From assembly GCA_037043015.1 (NCBI GenBank), contig CM073326.1:4313845-4377844 (forward strand): 64,000 nt of DNA, written 5' to 3'. This document shows, piece by piece, positions 1-9,834 of this stretch (position 1 is the first letter of the stretch; each line of letters begins with the position of its first letter). Under the pieces are notes generated by a model. It ran no database searches. It saw only the letters and a program-made list of their open reading frames with translations, and was not told the DNA's origin. The stretch is from Bryum argenteum. Its lineage: Eukaryota > Streptophyta > Bryopsida > Bryales > Bryaceae. The translations under genes were made by a program, and so were the position numbers.

Positions 1-594
1 AATAAGCCTCATGTGCGTAGGCCTTTCCAAATAATGCACGTACTAATTATAGTATTTCCACCGTCCACATTATATATAAACTTGCCAAATGGTATTACCA
101 TGCACTCTTTGTAAAAGTTTCATTCATTGCACATGTAGTTTTGATACGTAAAGCTTAATTGCCTCACTAAAGAGCCAAAAAGTGACCTCCTTGTTAAAAA
201 AATTTTAAAAATAAAAAATTATGAAATAAAAGCTACGAAAGGTTTAAAACGAAACATACCATTAACATTCCATATTTAATATTGAATAAAGAGTACCAAA
301 TGTCAATATGTAATAACTTTGTCATAAGAAAATAAACCAAGAATATCGGAAATTCAAAAAACAAACACTATAGGGAAGCGCTAAAAAGAAAAGGTTCTCG
401 ATAGTAGTGTCTCAAAAGAGTTATATAAGCACCCCATCTTGCACTTATTGCAGAGTGAACAATCGTTGAGGTTCGTTGAGATTCTTTTTCAGTAGGGGTT
501 TAAGGCGCTTAGATTCATTGTCTCGAGGTCTCATCTAGTGCTTGAAGCGTGCCGTCTAACCCTAGATCTCATCGCGAAATTACAAAAGCGCAAC
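1..594 (+). promoter_or_regulatory. Upstream region and TATA box of RPB11
   Basis: AT-rich intergenic DNA with no coding signal up to about 420. A good TATA element (TATATAA) lies at 422-428, about 165 bases before the RPB11 start codon. The stretch between them becomes GC-richer and reads as a 5' leader. The TATA box is seen in the sequence; its use as promoter is inferred from position. Confidence 0.5.
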
Positions 595-1265
595 ATGAAT
601 GCTCCCGATCGACACGAGCGCTTCGTGGTGCCCGAAGGCTCAAAGAAGTATGTGCATTCCCACAATCATTCTTGATAGCGTGTATGTACTCTTCATATTT
701 CCTCTGACAACGCTTCTTGAAATTCAGGGTGACATACGAGAGGGACCTCAAGGTCATGAACGCTGCTACTTTCATTCTTGAGCGAGAAGATCACACTTTA
801 GGCAATGCCATCCGCAAGTACGTGCATTATCACTACTCTCTTTAATTATCACAATTTGGTGCTAGCAATGAGTCATGCTTTTCTTGTTTCTCCCTGTAAC
901 ATGTGTTTGCTTTTGAAACGTGTTGTGGCTTTGATGTTGCTCTGTACAGTCAGTTGCTTTGCGATCCGAAGGTGACCTTTGCTGGTTACAAAATGCCTCA
1001 CCCTCTCCAACACATGGTTGTGATGAAGGTTTGTTTTTATAAACTTGCTCCAATACTTTTTGTGTAGTGATGTTGTGAAGAAGCACCTGAACTTTAAATT
1101 ACTCTCCCAGGTTCAAACGACAGGTCAATCATCTCCCATGCAAGCTTATGAGTCGGCAATTGTCAATTTAAAGAAGGAGTCCGATCATATCAAGACTGAG
1201 TTTGAGGTATGGTTGATTCAAATATGTTTTTATTTTATGAGTTGTTTTTCTTCTTTTAGGTTTAG
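595..1265 (+). CDS. RPB11: DNA-directed RNA polymerase II subunit RPB11
   Basis: Small alpha-like subunit that pairs with RPB3 to form the assembly platform of RNA polymerase II in the nucleus. Exons read as 595-647, 728-817, 950-1028, 1111-1206 and a short last exon from 1260. All junctions are GT-AG and in phase. The protein begins [18 protein letters not shown], matching the plant RPB11 N-terminus, followed by the family core [20 protein letters not shown] and [11 protein letters not shown], which forms the RPB3-facing dimer fold. About 107 residues are read, near the roughly 116 usual for plants. The 3' end is uncertain: a splice at 1260 ends the protein after one more codon, a second acceptor at 1266 adds about 50 codons to a stop near 1431, and retention of the last intron runs to 1308. 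The last helix of the family extends beyond EFE, so one of the longer ends may be used. Recognition is secure; the C-terminus is not. Confidence 0.9.
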
Positions 1266-1309
1266 GGTTCAAGTGTTGATTGTAAAAAGAATAGGGACGA
1301 ATTCTTAAA

Positions 1310-3301
1310 AGTACAAGTACTCGGAGGCCTTGGAGTTGTTACTGCAACTACCTCGCAACCTCCATGTGTCATAAAATTATTCCACGTGCGCTCAAAAGAG
1401 GCTTCCTCCCTCAGACAATTATGGCGTTCGTAGACTCACAATCTATCCAAAAGTTTGGTACATTCTAGTCAAGGCATTACGAGGGGCGAGGTTGTAGGTT
1501 GTTGATAGAACGTAATTGGCATAGATGAGGGATTGCATTGTGGGCATGGGTGGGTTGCAGAAGGATTGATGCAAACCTCTAATTGAGAGTAGGTTTGTTG
1601 TATTACGCAATTCACTTGGTGGGTGCTATTTTCTAGGATGAATTAATGCAATTGATGAAAACTCTAAATTGAATCAAGAATCAAGCTAAAGGCTTTTCAT
1701 AATGGCTTGCCTTGATGTTATTTTCATGTCTCAAGGTAGCGTCATTGCGCTATCAATTGGACGACCATTTTTCTTACAAATTTTTGGTTTTATTTGCAGA
1801 ATGAAGTTATCCGAAAACAAACAGAGACCTACTAGGTTGGTCATTGCACTACAAATGTTGGAAAAAAGCTAAAAAAGGCAGGAATGTTGGAGAGGATGTA
1901 GTCCCTTTGTCTTTCTCAGATATGATGGATAGTTTACCCCTCTAGTTGATACTTAGTTGATACTTGTAGGGACACATCCAAGTTTTTGTCATAAGTAATT
2001 TTTTTTTCTAGTCTCGTAAAAGATACTTGTTCCCAAGCATGTACAAGTGCCATCAATAAGAAATTTGAACTTGGGTTCTTAGTGATTATTGCTGAATTTG
2101 TATAAATCACCCATTCTTTTGGTGCATTGGAGTCCTTCTACATTTACTTACAAGAATATTTGTAATTTTCAATAATTTTAATAGGTGATAGGCGTGACAA
2201 TGCCAACCACCACTTTAGGTACTTAGCCTTAGTATATAGAAATAAGGGTATATTAATTGGCGCTCTTGTTCAAGGTCTTTTTCTACCTTAGTTCTTGGCT
2301 CAGGTTACATTTTCTTACAAAGTGTAGATAAAGCTAGTTCAAAAATCAACACCTTGTTGTACATTTTAACTTTTATTACTAAGCACAAACACGTTGATTA
2401 TTTATTGCAATTTGGTTAGACTACCTTGAACTCATGGTGCAAGCATGATCATGTTGAGGGGCTTTTGAATGCTAGTGGGAGTTATATATTGGCCAATCTT
2501 GTCTCCTTTTCTTTTGATACTCATGTTGAACTTGCAATTACATTATTTCCTTCTTGAAGCCATTTTTACTTCAACACTTATTCAAGAACATTTGCATTAT
2601 GGTTATTCAAATTGTAGTATTTATGTTTTATCCAAGGTTTAGTATGTAAAACTCATCATTTTCATAATACTCAATATTAATTTCTCGTATTTAATTTATT
2701 TGCAATGATACAACTTAATGATATATTTTGATTGATATCTATATGAAACTTAATTCGAATTTTGAAGTTAGAAAAAATGTATACTTAACATAAGATTAGT
2801 ACATTTTAAACATTTGGAAATAAAATGATCACTTTTGTAGCGTTTCTTAAATAATGGATGGTTTTAAGTAGCTATATTTTTACACTTTTGCACATGCTTT
2901 ATACAAATCTTCAGACAAAAGAGCGTGAAATTCTAGGAAGTAAATTTTATTCTCAATTCTTCAATGACATTATTCTATGTGCTATTTGAACGAACCATAA
3001 ATGCCATTTTGGCCTCTCTCTCATTTTAGAAACATATCTAGGTATGCTTTCAAAATGACACTACTAAGTATGTTCTTTTGAAAATAGAAAAATTCTCTAA
3101 TATCACACATTGCAAGAGTTTATGGCCTTTGAAAAGCGGATAGAGGGAAACTTTTTTCAATAGTCGATTAGAAACATTCTTGATTGATTCCTAACGGCCA
3201 CATAAATTTTAAAAGGTCCAATAAAAAACAGTCAACGTTGACATAAATGTTGTAGAGAGTTGTTGAGAATTATTTGCCTATAGCATTTTTTAGAGCACTA
3301 A
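1310..3301. other. Gene-free AT-rich stretch after RPB11
   Basis: Two kilobases with no frame of convincing composition and no clear element ends. The first few hundred bases probably hold the RPB11 3' untranslated region; the rest is AT-rich and may be decayed repeat. Confidence 0.5.
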
Positions 3302-3590
3302 AGCCGCCCTTGCATATCGTTCAACGCCGCCCTCGCACACCCTTCAACGCCGCCCTCGCACACCCTTCAACGCCGCCCTTGCGTATTGTTCAACGCCGCC
3401 CTCGCACACCCTTCAACGCCGCCCTCGCACACCCTTCAACGCCGCCCTCGCACACCCTTCAACGCCGCCCTCGCACACCCTTCAACGCCGCCCTCGCACA
3501 CCCTTCAACGCCGCCCTCGCACACCCTTCAACGCCGCCCTCGCACACCCTTCAACGCCGCCCTCGCACACCCTTCAAAGCCACCCTTGAA
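3302..3590 (+). repeat. 23-bp C-rich minisatellite
   Basis: About twelve head-to-tail copies of a 23-base unit with core CGCCGCCCTCGCACACC followed by CTTCAA. Units in the middle are identical; those at each end have drifted. The unit length is not a multiple of three and holds no stop, so the array is open in several frames and gives a false 23-residue repeat protein (frame 3274-3762). C and G are strongly strand-biased. From 3590 to about 3930 the sequence stays C-rich with loose CCTTCAAA-like repeats, perhaps older decayed units. Confidence 0.9.
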
Positions 3591-3932
3591 AGCCCTCCAA
3601 ACGCTATCGAAAGACCTTTACAAGAACTATATGTATATCTCAAAAGGGGCCCTCCACAAAACTTGCAAAAACGCTAAAAATCCTTCAAAGACTCTAAAGG
3701 CTCTATATATACCCTTTATAACTCTTCACAACCACCTTAAAAATCCTTCAAAAGTCTTCTAGAAACCCCCCAAACGCCCCCTCTACGAACCCCATAAAAA
3801 CACCCTCCACAAATGTGTGTAAAGGCAACCTTTCAAAATTGGACGCCCTGAGAAAACCCTTGAAGGACCCCTCCACAAACCTAAAGGCTCCCTTTGCAAC
3901 CTTATGAGGGAGCCCTCAACAAACCGTCTTAA

Positions 3933-4293
3933 TCCTTAAACGTCCAAGGTGACCCGAGGGGTCCTTTTCCAACAGAATCTTCTCTGTAGCTCTCAATGTA
4001 CTCAACTTTTCACTTATATTTTGATGTCAAACTGGTCACCTTCTTTTAATGCATTCAAAAAGTGAAATTTTAGAATTCAAATCACAACTTGTATGAGTGA
4101 TTTTGTGCTTTGAAAGGATTGTGGTAGGTAGGTTGGGGTTGTACAATACTTGTAAGAGGTTGCAAGCTCATCATTGATTGGATCATTCATGATGCCCAAG
4201 TTCAAAAAGTGCACTATTCATGATGCCCAAGTCCAAAAGATGTTGTGATCCAATACTGGGCTGCCCAAATCCGTATAGCTAGACGTTTAAGGG
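3933..4293. mobile_element. TTAA-flanked MITE, copy a
   Basis: Non-autonomous DNA element of 361 bp bordered by TTAA at 3929-3932 and 4294-4297. Its inverted ends read TCCTTAAACGTC on the left and GACGTTTAAGGG on the right. The interior matches, in reverse, about 52205-52505, which is a second copy of the same subfamily. No coding frame. It belongs to the CCC...GGG/TTAA family described at 8829. Confidence 0.75.
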
Positions 4294-4310
4294 TTAAGGA
4301 GCCTTCTACA

Positions 4311-4432
4311 ATCGTCTTTTACAATCGTTTTTACAATCGTTTTCTACAATTGTCCTCTACAATCGTCCTCTACAATCATCCTCTACAATCGTCCTCTACA
4401 GTCGTCCTCTACAGTCGTCCTCTACAATCGTC
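4311..4432 (+). repeat. 13-bp minisatellite
   Basis: About nine copies of a 13-base unit close to CCTCTACAATCGT. The first copies are shorter and diverged, the later ones nearly identical. It starts just past the right end of the TTAA element. Confidence 0.85.
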
Positions 4433-4585
4433 TAAAAACACCCTCCACCCATACATGTACAAGTTAAATACTAAATCCCACGGTTACATACACAAAATCT
4501 CTCAAATGTTCAAAATTTTCTACCTTGCAATGCAAGAGGGCAAAACATTTGTGAGAACTGCAAGCATTGGGGTTTGACACTAAAA

Positions 4586-4695
4586 CGCCAAAACATGCCG
4601 CTCTGGCTTGCTTGTTGGAGTAATTTCAGAGGGGCTGGGCGCCAAAACATGCCGCTCTGGCTTGCTTGTTGGAGTAATTTCAGAGGGGCTGGGCG
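4586..4695 (+). repeat. 54-bp tandem duplication
   Basis: Two identical adjacent copies of a 54-base unit (4586-4639 and 4640-4693), so the duplication is recent. The unit equals 18 codons and keeps a small frame open (4574-4873), but that frame shows no recognisable protein. A lone right end of the TTAA family (GGGG at 4718-4721, then TTAA) follows. Confidence 0.85.
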
Positions 4696-5111
4696 TTTAG
4701 GACTTAAGGGGCCGTCAGGGGTTAAGAATGAATTTGATGTTCATTATGAGTACTATATTTCACATTTTAGAATTCTTAATGACCCATTACAAAAAGGAGG
4801 GAATGGGTTCTTACAATCTAGGTTTGATTTATGGTGGAGGACAGAAAAACTGATTTCAGAGACCCCAAAATAAAAAGAAGGCGAACGGAGACGTTTCACG
4901 TCATTCAACCCTTCGTCCAAGACGCAAGTGAACATCGACGTCAAAGGCAATGAGAATTAACGTCTGTTGGACAATGTGCATGCAAATCTGGTAAGCCTTT
5001 CAGTACCCTGACTCGAATAAGCAAATTGTTCCAAATCACAATGCAAGAGGTGCAACTCAGGAATATGAGTTTTACATGATCGTGTACACAACACAGAACG
5101 CCGGCTCCCAC

Positions 5112-5206
5112 ATCAAAAAGGTGTCCCCGGCTCTCACACCACACTGTAATGATCACTCAAAACACTTCAACATTTGTGGTGTGAGAGCCGGGGACACCTT
5201 TTTGAT
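5112..5206. repeat. Perfect 32-bp inverted repeat with duplicated loop
   Basis: Arms 5112-5143 and 5175-5206 are exact reverse complements around a 31-base loop. The loop sequence (CTGTAATGATCACTCAAAAC and onward) is present again as a direct repeat at about 5218-5250. The order is therefore arm, loop, reversed arm, loop, a structure expected from template switching or fork reversal. No function is evident. Confidence 0.85.
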
Positions 5207-5387
5207 CAAGGCTCCAACTGTAATGATCACTCAAAACACTTCAACATTTCCAAACACATGACACATCGTTGAACTCAAAGCTGGGAACTGTTTAAAAACC
5301 GTGGATAAAATCCATTTACGAGAAAGGAACGAGATGACAATCTGGTCTGTGTACTGCAGTCCTGATCACCTACACAATAAGCGAAGC

Positions 5388-6048
5388 TTACTGCCTAGCC
5401 GCGGCGGTTCTAGCCTTAGACTTCTTGGAAACCTTCTTGGCGGCACCAGCCTTGGTCTTCTTGTTGGAGCCGGCCTTGGCCACACGCAGGCTCTTGTGGA
5501 CAGCAGCCAAACGGGCCAAAGCAGCGGCCTTCAAGTCAGCCCTGTAGCCGTTGCTCGCAACCTAACACAGCGAAATACCGAACAAGTAAAAACCCTAAAA
5601 TCGAACAGCTGTCTCAGAGAGATGCTACAACAATGAGGCATGAGATAGTACCTGGTTGACGACGGTCTTAGCCATCTTACGGAAATCCTTCTTCAACAAA
5701 GCGTTGTGGCGCGACTTAGCGGGCTGGTTCCTCTTCCTGGTCTTCGTGGTGGTGATGTTCACAGACAAGTTTTCCGCGGGTGCAATAGCCACAGTCTTCT
5801 TGTTGGCCAAACCTAAAGAAAAATGAATATCTTATTACACCGTTCACGACAAAGAGATAAACCGCCTCAAACTCAAATCAAACTGGAAATTATGCCTCAC
5901 CTGAGTGCTTGAAGGTGTTTAAGTTGTACAGGTTGTTAGGCTCAGAGCTGAAGGTGATGGAAGAAGTGTTGTTTCCATTCCTCTTCACCAAGAACTTGTT
6001 GTTGTTCTTGACCAACAACCAGATCAAGTCGTCTGATACCGCCGCCAT
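5388..6048 (-). CDS. RPL28: 60S ribosomal protein L28 (eL28)
   Basis: Structural protein of the large cytosolic ribosomal subunit. Exons on the minus strand are 6048-5901, 5812-5652 and 5561-5388, giving 160 residues against about 143 in Arabidopsis. The start MAAVSDDLIWLLVKNNNKFL matches the family opening (LIW-VKNNN-FLVK); then come SSEPNNLYNLNTFKHSGLAN, NKKTVAI, SRHNALLKKDFRKMAKTV, NGYRADLKAAALARLAA and a lysine-rich tail. The tail is longer than usual and rich in Ala and Lys, which explains the extra length. An acceptor lies one base before the ATG, so there is a 5'UTR intron (about 6050-6508), common in plant ribosomal protein genes. Identification is secure. Confidence 0.96.
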
Positions 6049-6049
6049 C

Positions 6050-6508
6050 CTGAAAAATGCAATCGCAAAAACTTATAAGATATCCACCAACTAGATGCAC
6101 ACTGATACAAAAACCAAACCCTAAATTACATTCCGAGAACGCCGTCAGCAATAACCGGCACAGCATACTAAAAACCTAAAATATGTCAGCGGCTTCAACA
6201 GCATCCATAACCCTAAAATCTGTCGACGGCTTCGACAGAGGGAACAGATTTGGGTAGTAAGCATACGAAGATACCCTAAGAAAAAGGCCTCGTTTATAAC
6301 AGAAAAATGTCCGAAAATACTCGGCAGCGACTCCTCATCAACCCGCGCGTAGGCAAAATGCAATGCGAAAAGCGGCACCGAGTACGACGGGAGAAAACTA
6401 CAACCCCCGTTTTTCACTAAACCCTAAACATCCGCATCAGGGATTCATGTCAACGCTTTCGAAAATCGTTCGGGAGTGCAAAAAAGGAAGCCGGGCGGCG
6501 AAACGAAC
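6050..6508 (-). other. 5'UTR intron of RPL28 with telo-box
   Basis: The minus strand has a donor at about 6508 (CAG then GTTCGT) and an acceptor at 6051-6050, one base before the RPL28 ATG. A telo-box (AAACCCTAAA) lies at 6419-6428. Telo-boxes near the start of transcription are known to go with co-ordinated expression of plant translation genes. The intron is inferred from splice motifs; the leader exon upstream runs to roughly 6650. Confidence 0.6.
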
Positions 6509-6781
6509 CTGAATGCGCTGAGACACCTGCGGCACGGAAGCGACGATGGAGCGAGTTCTGCAGCGGTCGCACAGACGCAAAGAGGAAGAGCTTGGAGTGG
6601 GCGGCTGCCCTAAGAACCTCCTTGTGCTCCCTCGAACGGATGATACTGTGCATCATCCAAAGCCGATGTTTTCATCCTTCCGTCGACGTCATGTTGGATG
6701 GATGAACCAAATTTCTTGCATACCCTAGGTTCTTCGTCCTTTTCTTTTTCTTTATTAACAAGTGGCAATTATGTCTAACCT

Positions 6782-6891
6782 AGATAAAGATAAGATAGAA
6801 ACCTCGGTCCCTTTCTAAGGGGCCGACGTGAATGAAGTGTCCGTTCGTAATGCTAATATCCTGATGGCCACCGGACAAGGGGAAATTGGAA
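6782..6891 (-). mobile_element. Short TATCT-tailed retroposon, copy A
   Basis: A 110-bp element read on the minus strand, with head CCCCTTGTCCGGTGGCC and a pyrimidine-rich tail ending in TATCTTTATCTA. It is flanked by direct repeats ATGTCTAACCT at 6771-6781 and 6892-6902, which fit target duplications from non-LTR retrotransposition. The same sequence occurs in the other direction at 13979-14081 with different flanking duplications. No A or B box is visible, so it may be a 5'-truncated LINE tail or a SINE that has lost its head. Confidence 0.75.
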
Positions 6892-7013
6892 ATGTCTAAC
6901 CTCAAACCATTGTTCAATAATTTTCATCCTCCAAACCATGTACAAACACAGGCTTTTATCATATTTCATCCTATGAATAACAAAGTGAATCTCGGTGATG
7001 TAAGTATTTACAA

Positions 7014-7197
7014 GAAAAAGAAGAAAAACTCCAACCTATTTAGAGATCACTGTGAATAGAGTGTTCGTCCGACCTATCCTTGGCTGCATAGCCGGAGGTC
7101 ATGACACCAATGGTGGGACTACTAATCCCTCTTGGGGTGAACACTATGCTAGTTCCTACTTAGAGAATAGTGCCTTAGAGATATCCGACATGGTATA
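7014..7197 (-). mobile_element. 5'-truncated SINE, sister of the 57.1-kb copy
   Basis: On the minus strand this matches the 3' half of the SINE at 57144-57464 (the shared stretch around the CCGCCATTGGTGT, CACTCTA and tail segments). It is flanked by 13-bp direct repeats TAAGTATTTACAA at 7001-7013 and 7198-7210. The tRNA-like head is missing, as expected when reverse transcription stops early. A shorter fragment of the same 3' end lies at 48797-48850. Confidence 0.75.
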
Positions 7198-7675
7198 TAA
7201 GTATTTACAAACCTGACGAAAAGCAATGGAGTAGGATCTTTGGAAGTGGGTCATTGGAACACATTGTACCTCCTAATCACTTATAAGTCTACAAGTTGCA
7301 TCTATGGCACACTCAAAGCTTTAGTATAAATTGTGTTGTCGAATTCAATTGCTCAATACAATAATACATGAGATCATAACTTAATCTTACATCATAGCGG
7401 ATATGGTTATTGTTTGTTGATATCATTGTCTTAGCAACTTTTGGATGCATAGGTTGATTAGCTTCTTTTGGCCCTTATGCTATTGAATGATTCTTTTTTA
7501 AACTAGTGGAAATTTTAAAGTCTTTGTGTGTATCACATTACTTGTAAATATGGATGTTTTTCAAGAATGTAGTTCCTTGCATATTCACTTAACTATATGA
7601 AATACCTCTTTTTACAGGTTTAGCACTTTTGCCTAAATGCCATATCTCACCCTCCTTGGCTCATTGGTCAAGAGA

Positions 7676-7745
7676 CGTAACCATGAAAATGCTTTTAATT
7701 TTCTTAGTCATGACTCTTGATCCATAGTGTACAGGGACCCAAAGA
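7676..7745 (-). repeat. Dispersed repeat shared with 57770-57840
   Basis: This segment is a reverse-orientation relative of 57770-57840. The shared core runs from GGGTCCCTG, through CACTATGGA and CAAGAG, to TTTTCATGG. The 57.8-kb copy continues into a partial inverted repeat (CAAGAGCTATGAC against GTCATGGCTCTTG), so the family may be a small MITE. Confidence 0.5.
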
Positions 7746-8016
7746 TGGATATACAACTGTATTAATTAGTATTCACAAAGATCATATGATGAGTGCAAAA
7801 TTGCAAGTGAAAAATGTTGTTACAGTAAATAAGTGTGGAGTCTTGTCTAAGTCCCAAAATGAGCACGAGAGAGGGTATATTTTTTATGTTTTGAGTAGGG
7901 ATTGGATTTTAAATGTAGCTTATTTTATAAGATATGTTAAATATATGAATTTTGCATTTTTGCGAGACTAACAATTATAAAAGATTGAGAATATCAAAAG
8001 CACAAATTAGATACTC

Positions 8017-8718
8017 CCTCTGTCCCATTATGATTTTCCAGTAGGTTCTCTCAAAAAAAGTGATATAGATGAAAATAAAGATAAGCTATTCAGATCTCAA
8101 CCGTACAAACTTGTAATAGACTTGTAGTAGATCATGTGGACCAAAACTTGACTGATGGGACCTCATAGATTGCGAGATCATAACATATTCGTGCGCAAAA
8201 TAGGATACAGAATATCATCATTTCCACTTTGAAGTGAAAATACTACCAGCATGAAATTTGCAATCATAAAATTAGCAACTACAAAGTTGTTCATCTTCAT
8301 CTCAAAGACACTCTTGTACCAAAAAAATTCATCAAAAAAAAATCTTGGCTTGAATAGTAACCTTGTAGTCGTGAAAACTGCCAAAAATTTTACAAAGGAA
8401 AAATAGTCCAAAACTAGACCCCTCGCACTCAAATCCATGCCTTTTCTTCAATATATCCTCGATTGGGTCAAGGTTTCTACCACTAAAAATAGACTATAAT
8501 TGGAATTCATCCCAAAAGCTGCCTTCACTAAAATCCATGCCATTTATTCATACTTTATTTTATGAGTCTGCAATTTTTACCACATAAACTAGACTTGATT
8601 TGTGACCTAACCTAAGTGATTTCGTCAGAAACAGAGTTTCTGTGAAGAAGTTATGGCTCTTCAGAGTTTCTGCCCTTCATCCAAAACGTCGTTTTCCGAC
8701 ACTAGGGACGTTTAGGGG
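8017..8718. mobile_element. Partial TTAA-family element (long subfamily)
   Basis: The right end is GGGG followed by TTAA (8719-8722). The interior (about 8040-8450) matches 12700-13060 and 44760-45110. The left end is not clear. A Stowaway-like motif CTCCCTCTGTCCC at about 8017 sits at the expected position and may mark a separate insertion or the junction of a lost end. No coding capacity. Confidence 0.5.
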
Positions 8719-8828
8719 TTAATTGTTCACTGTTTTGGTAATAGAATCCTAAGCAAGTAAAGCTTTTGAATTTGATTCTTGGAATATAGCCTTTCACACT
8801 TAGTAAAAATCTTAGTCAAAGATATTAA

Positions 8829-9756
8829 CCCCTAAAAATCCAGGGGTTTCCTCGACCTCCAGAACCAAAAACTGCCATTTTTCACCTTCGTTGGGAGATG
8901 GGGAAATGGAGAAACTTTTTTTTCTGGTTTTAGACTTTGAACCGTAAGATCTTGTACCTAACTTGTATACAAAGGACTGGTCAAAATTTCAACCGTTGGA
9001 TGTTTTTCATTTGTGAGATCATAACAATCAAAGTTTGACCAACACTTTTTTTTTGCCACTGCGTGAGAGGCATTGTCTAAATGGTGCCAAGGGCAACTTG
9101 ATGATTGTTATTCCAAATATTTTTCCCTCATTTTTTTTCATGTAGGTATTCAAGTTGGTTATGCTCATGCAAAATTTTAGAGACCAATTCCACTTTTTGA
9201 CCTTAATGTAAAATATTTTATGAAAGAAGGTCTAAAAACAACCATATAGTAAAACAAGCACCACGTATGATATATTTAGTTTGAGAAAAATCTCGACGGT
9301 GAGAAGGTGCATTTATGATAATGTGAATTTTGAAAAAAAAAATCTTGGAAAAAATCCAAAATCTCGAATTTTGGCAATTTTTGAAAGAAAAAATTGTAAA
9401 ATTACTAGAAATTGTGAAGATTGTTTTTGAAAGTTTTGGAGGCTGCCCTTGTAAAATTGGTAAACTTTTTGACTTCGGACACATTGGAATTTGAATAGTA
9501 ATTTGGTAATGAACATATTTCTAAAATAAAAAAAAATAAAAAAAAAATTTTTAAACTGCCCGATTTGGACTTGAAACCTAAAATTTCTAGATGAAGGTTA
9601 TAAAATTAAAATTTGACTTTGAAAATTTTACCACATACACATTACTGCATGTGGAGCACCCAATAAAAATCTTAGGCAAAAATATCAGTTTAAATGCTTA
9701 AAATGAGCTGCCCGAAATCTCAGAAAACCGAATCGGCTTTCCTGGATTTTTAGGGG
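8829..9756. mobile_element. TTAA-flanked MITE, copy d
   Basis: A 928-bp non-coding element bordered by TTAA at 8825-8828 and 9757-9760. The inverted ends share CCCCTAAAAATCCAGG, about 16-17 bases. Beyond the TTAA the flanks do not repeat, so TTAA is the largest possible target duplication. It is nearly identical, in reverse, to 37003-37926, so the family moved recently. Short frames inside are not protein genes. A deleted-looking 64-bp relative with TTAA on both sides follows at 9767-9830. Confidence 0.85.
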
Positions 9757-9834
9757 TTAATTTTAACCCAAAAACCTAGGTCGCCCCAAAATGGCAAAGG
9801 ACCATATCACTCTCCAAGGATAGTTAGGGGTTAA

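Noticed and set aside
3302-3590. CRISPR array
   Set aside because: The 23-bp units are directly adjacent with no spacers, and this is plant nuclear DNA.
3274-3762. Protein of 23-residue repeats
   Set aside because: It is only the readout of a 23-bp minisatellite, which is open in more than one frame; no start context or non-repeat domain.
6419-6428. Interstitial telomere repeat
   Set aside because: A single AAACCCTAAA is a telo-box regulatory motif, not a telomere tract.
9218-9516. Minus-strand frames of 67-88 codons, repeated near 37250
   Set aside because: They recur only because the TTAA element is present twice; Phe/Lys/Ile-rich translation of AT-rich DNA, no domain.
8829-9756. Stowaway MITE
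   Set aside because: Ends lack the CTCCCTCCGT motif and the border is TTAA with CCCC ends.
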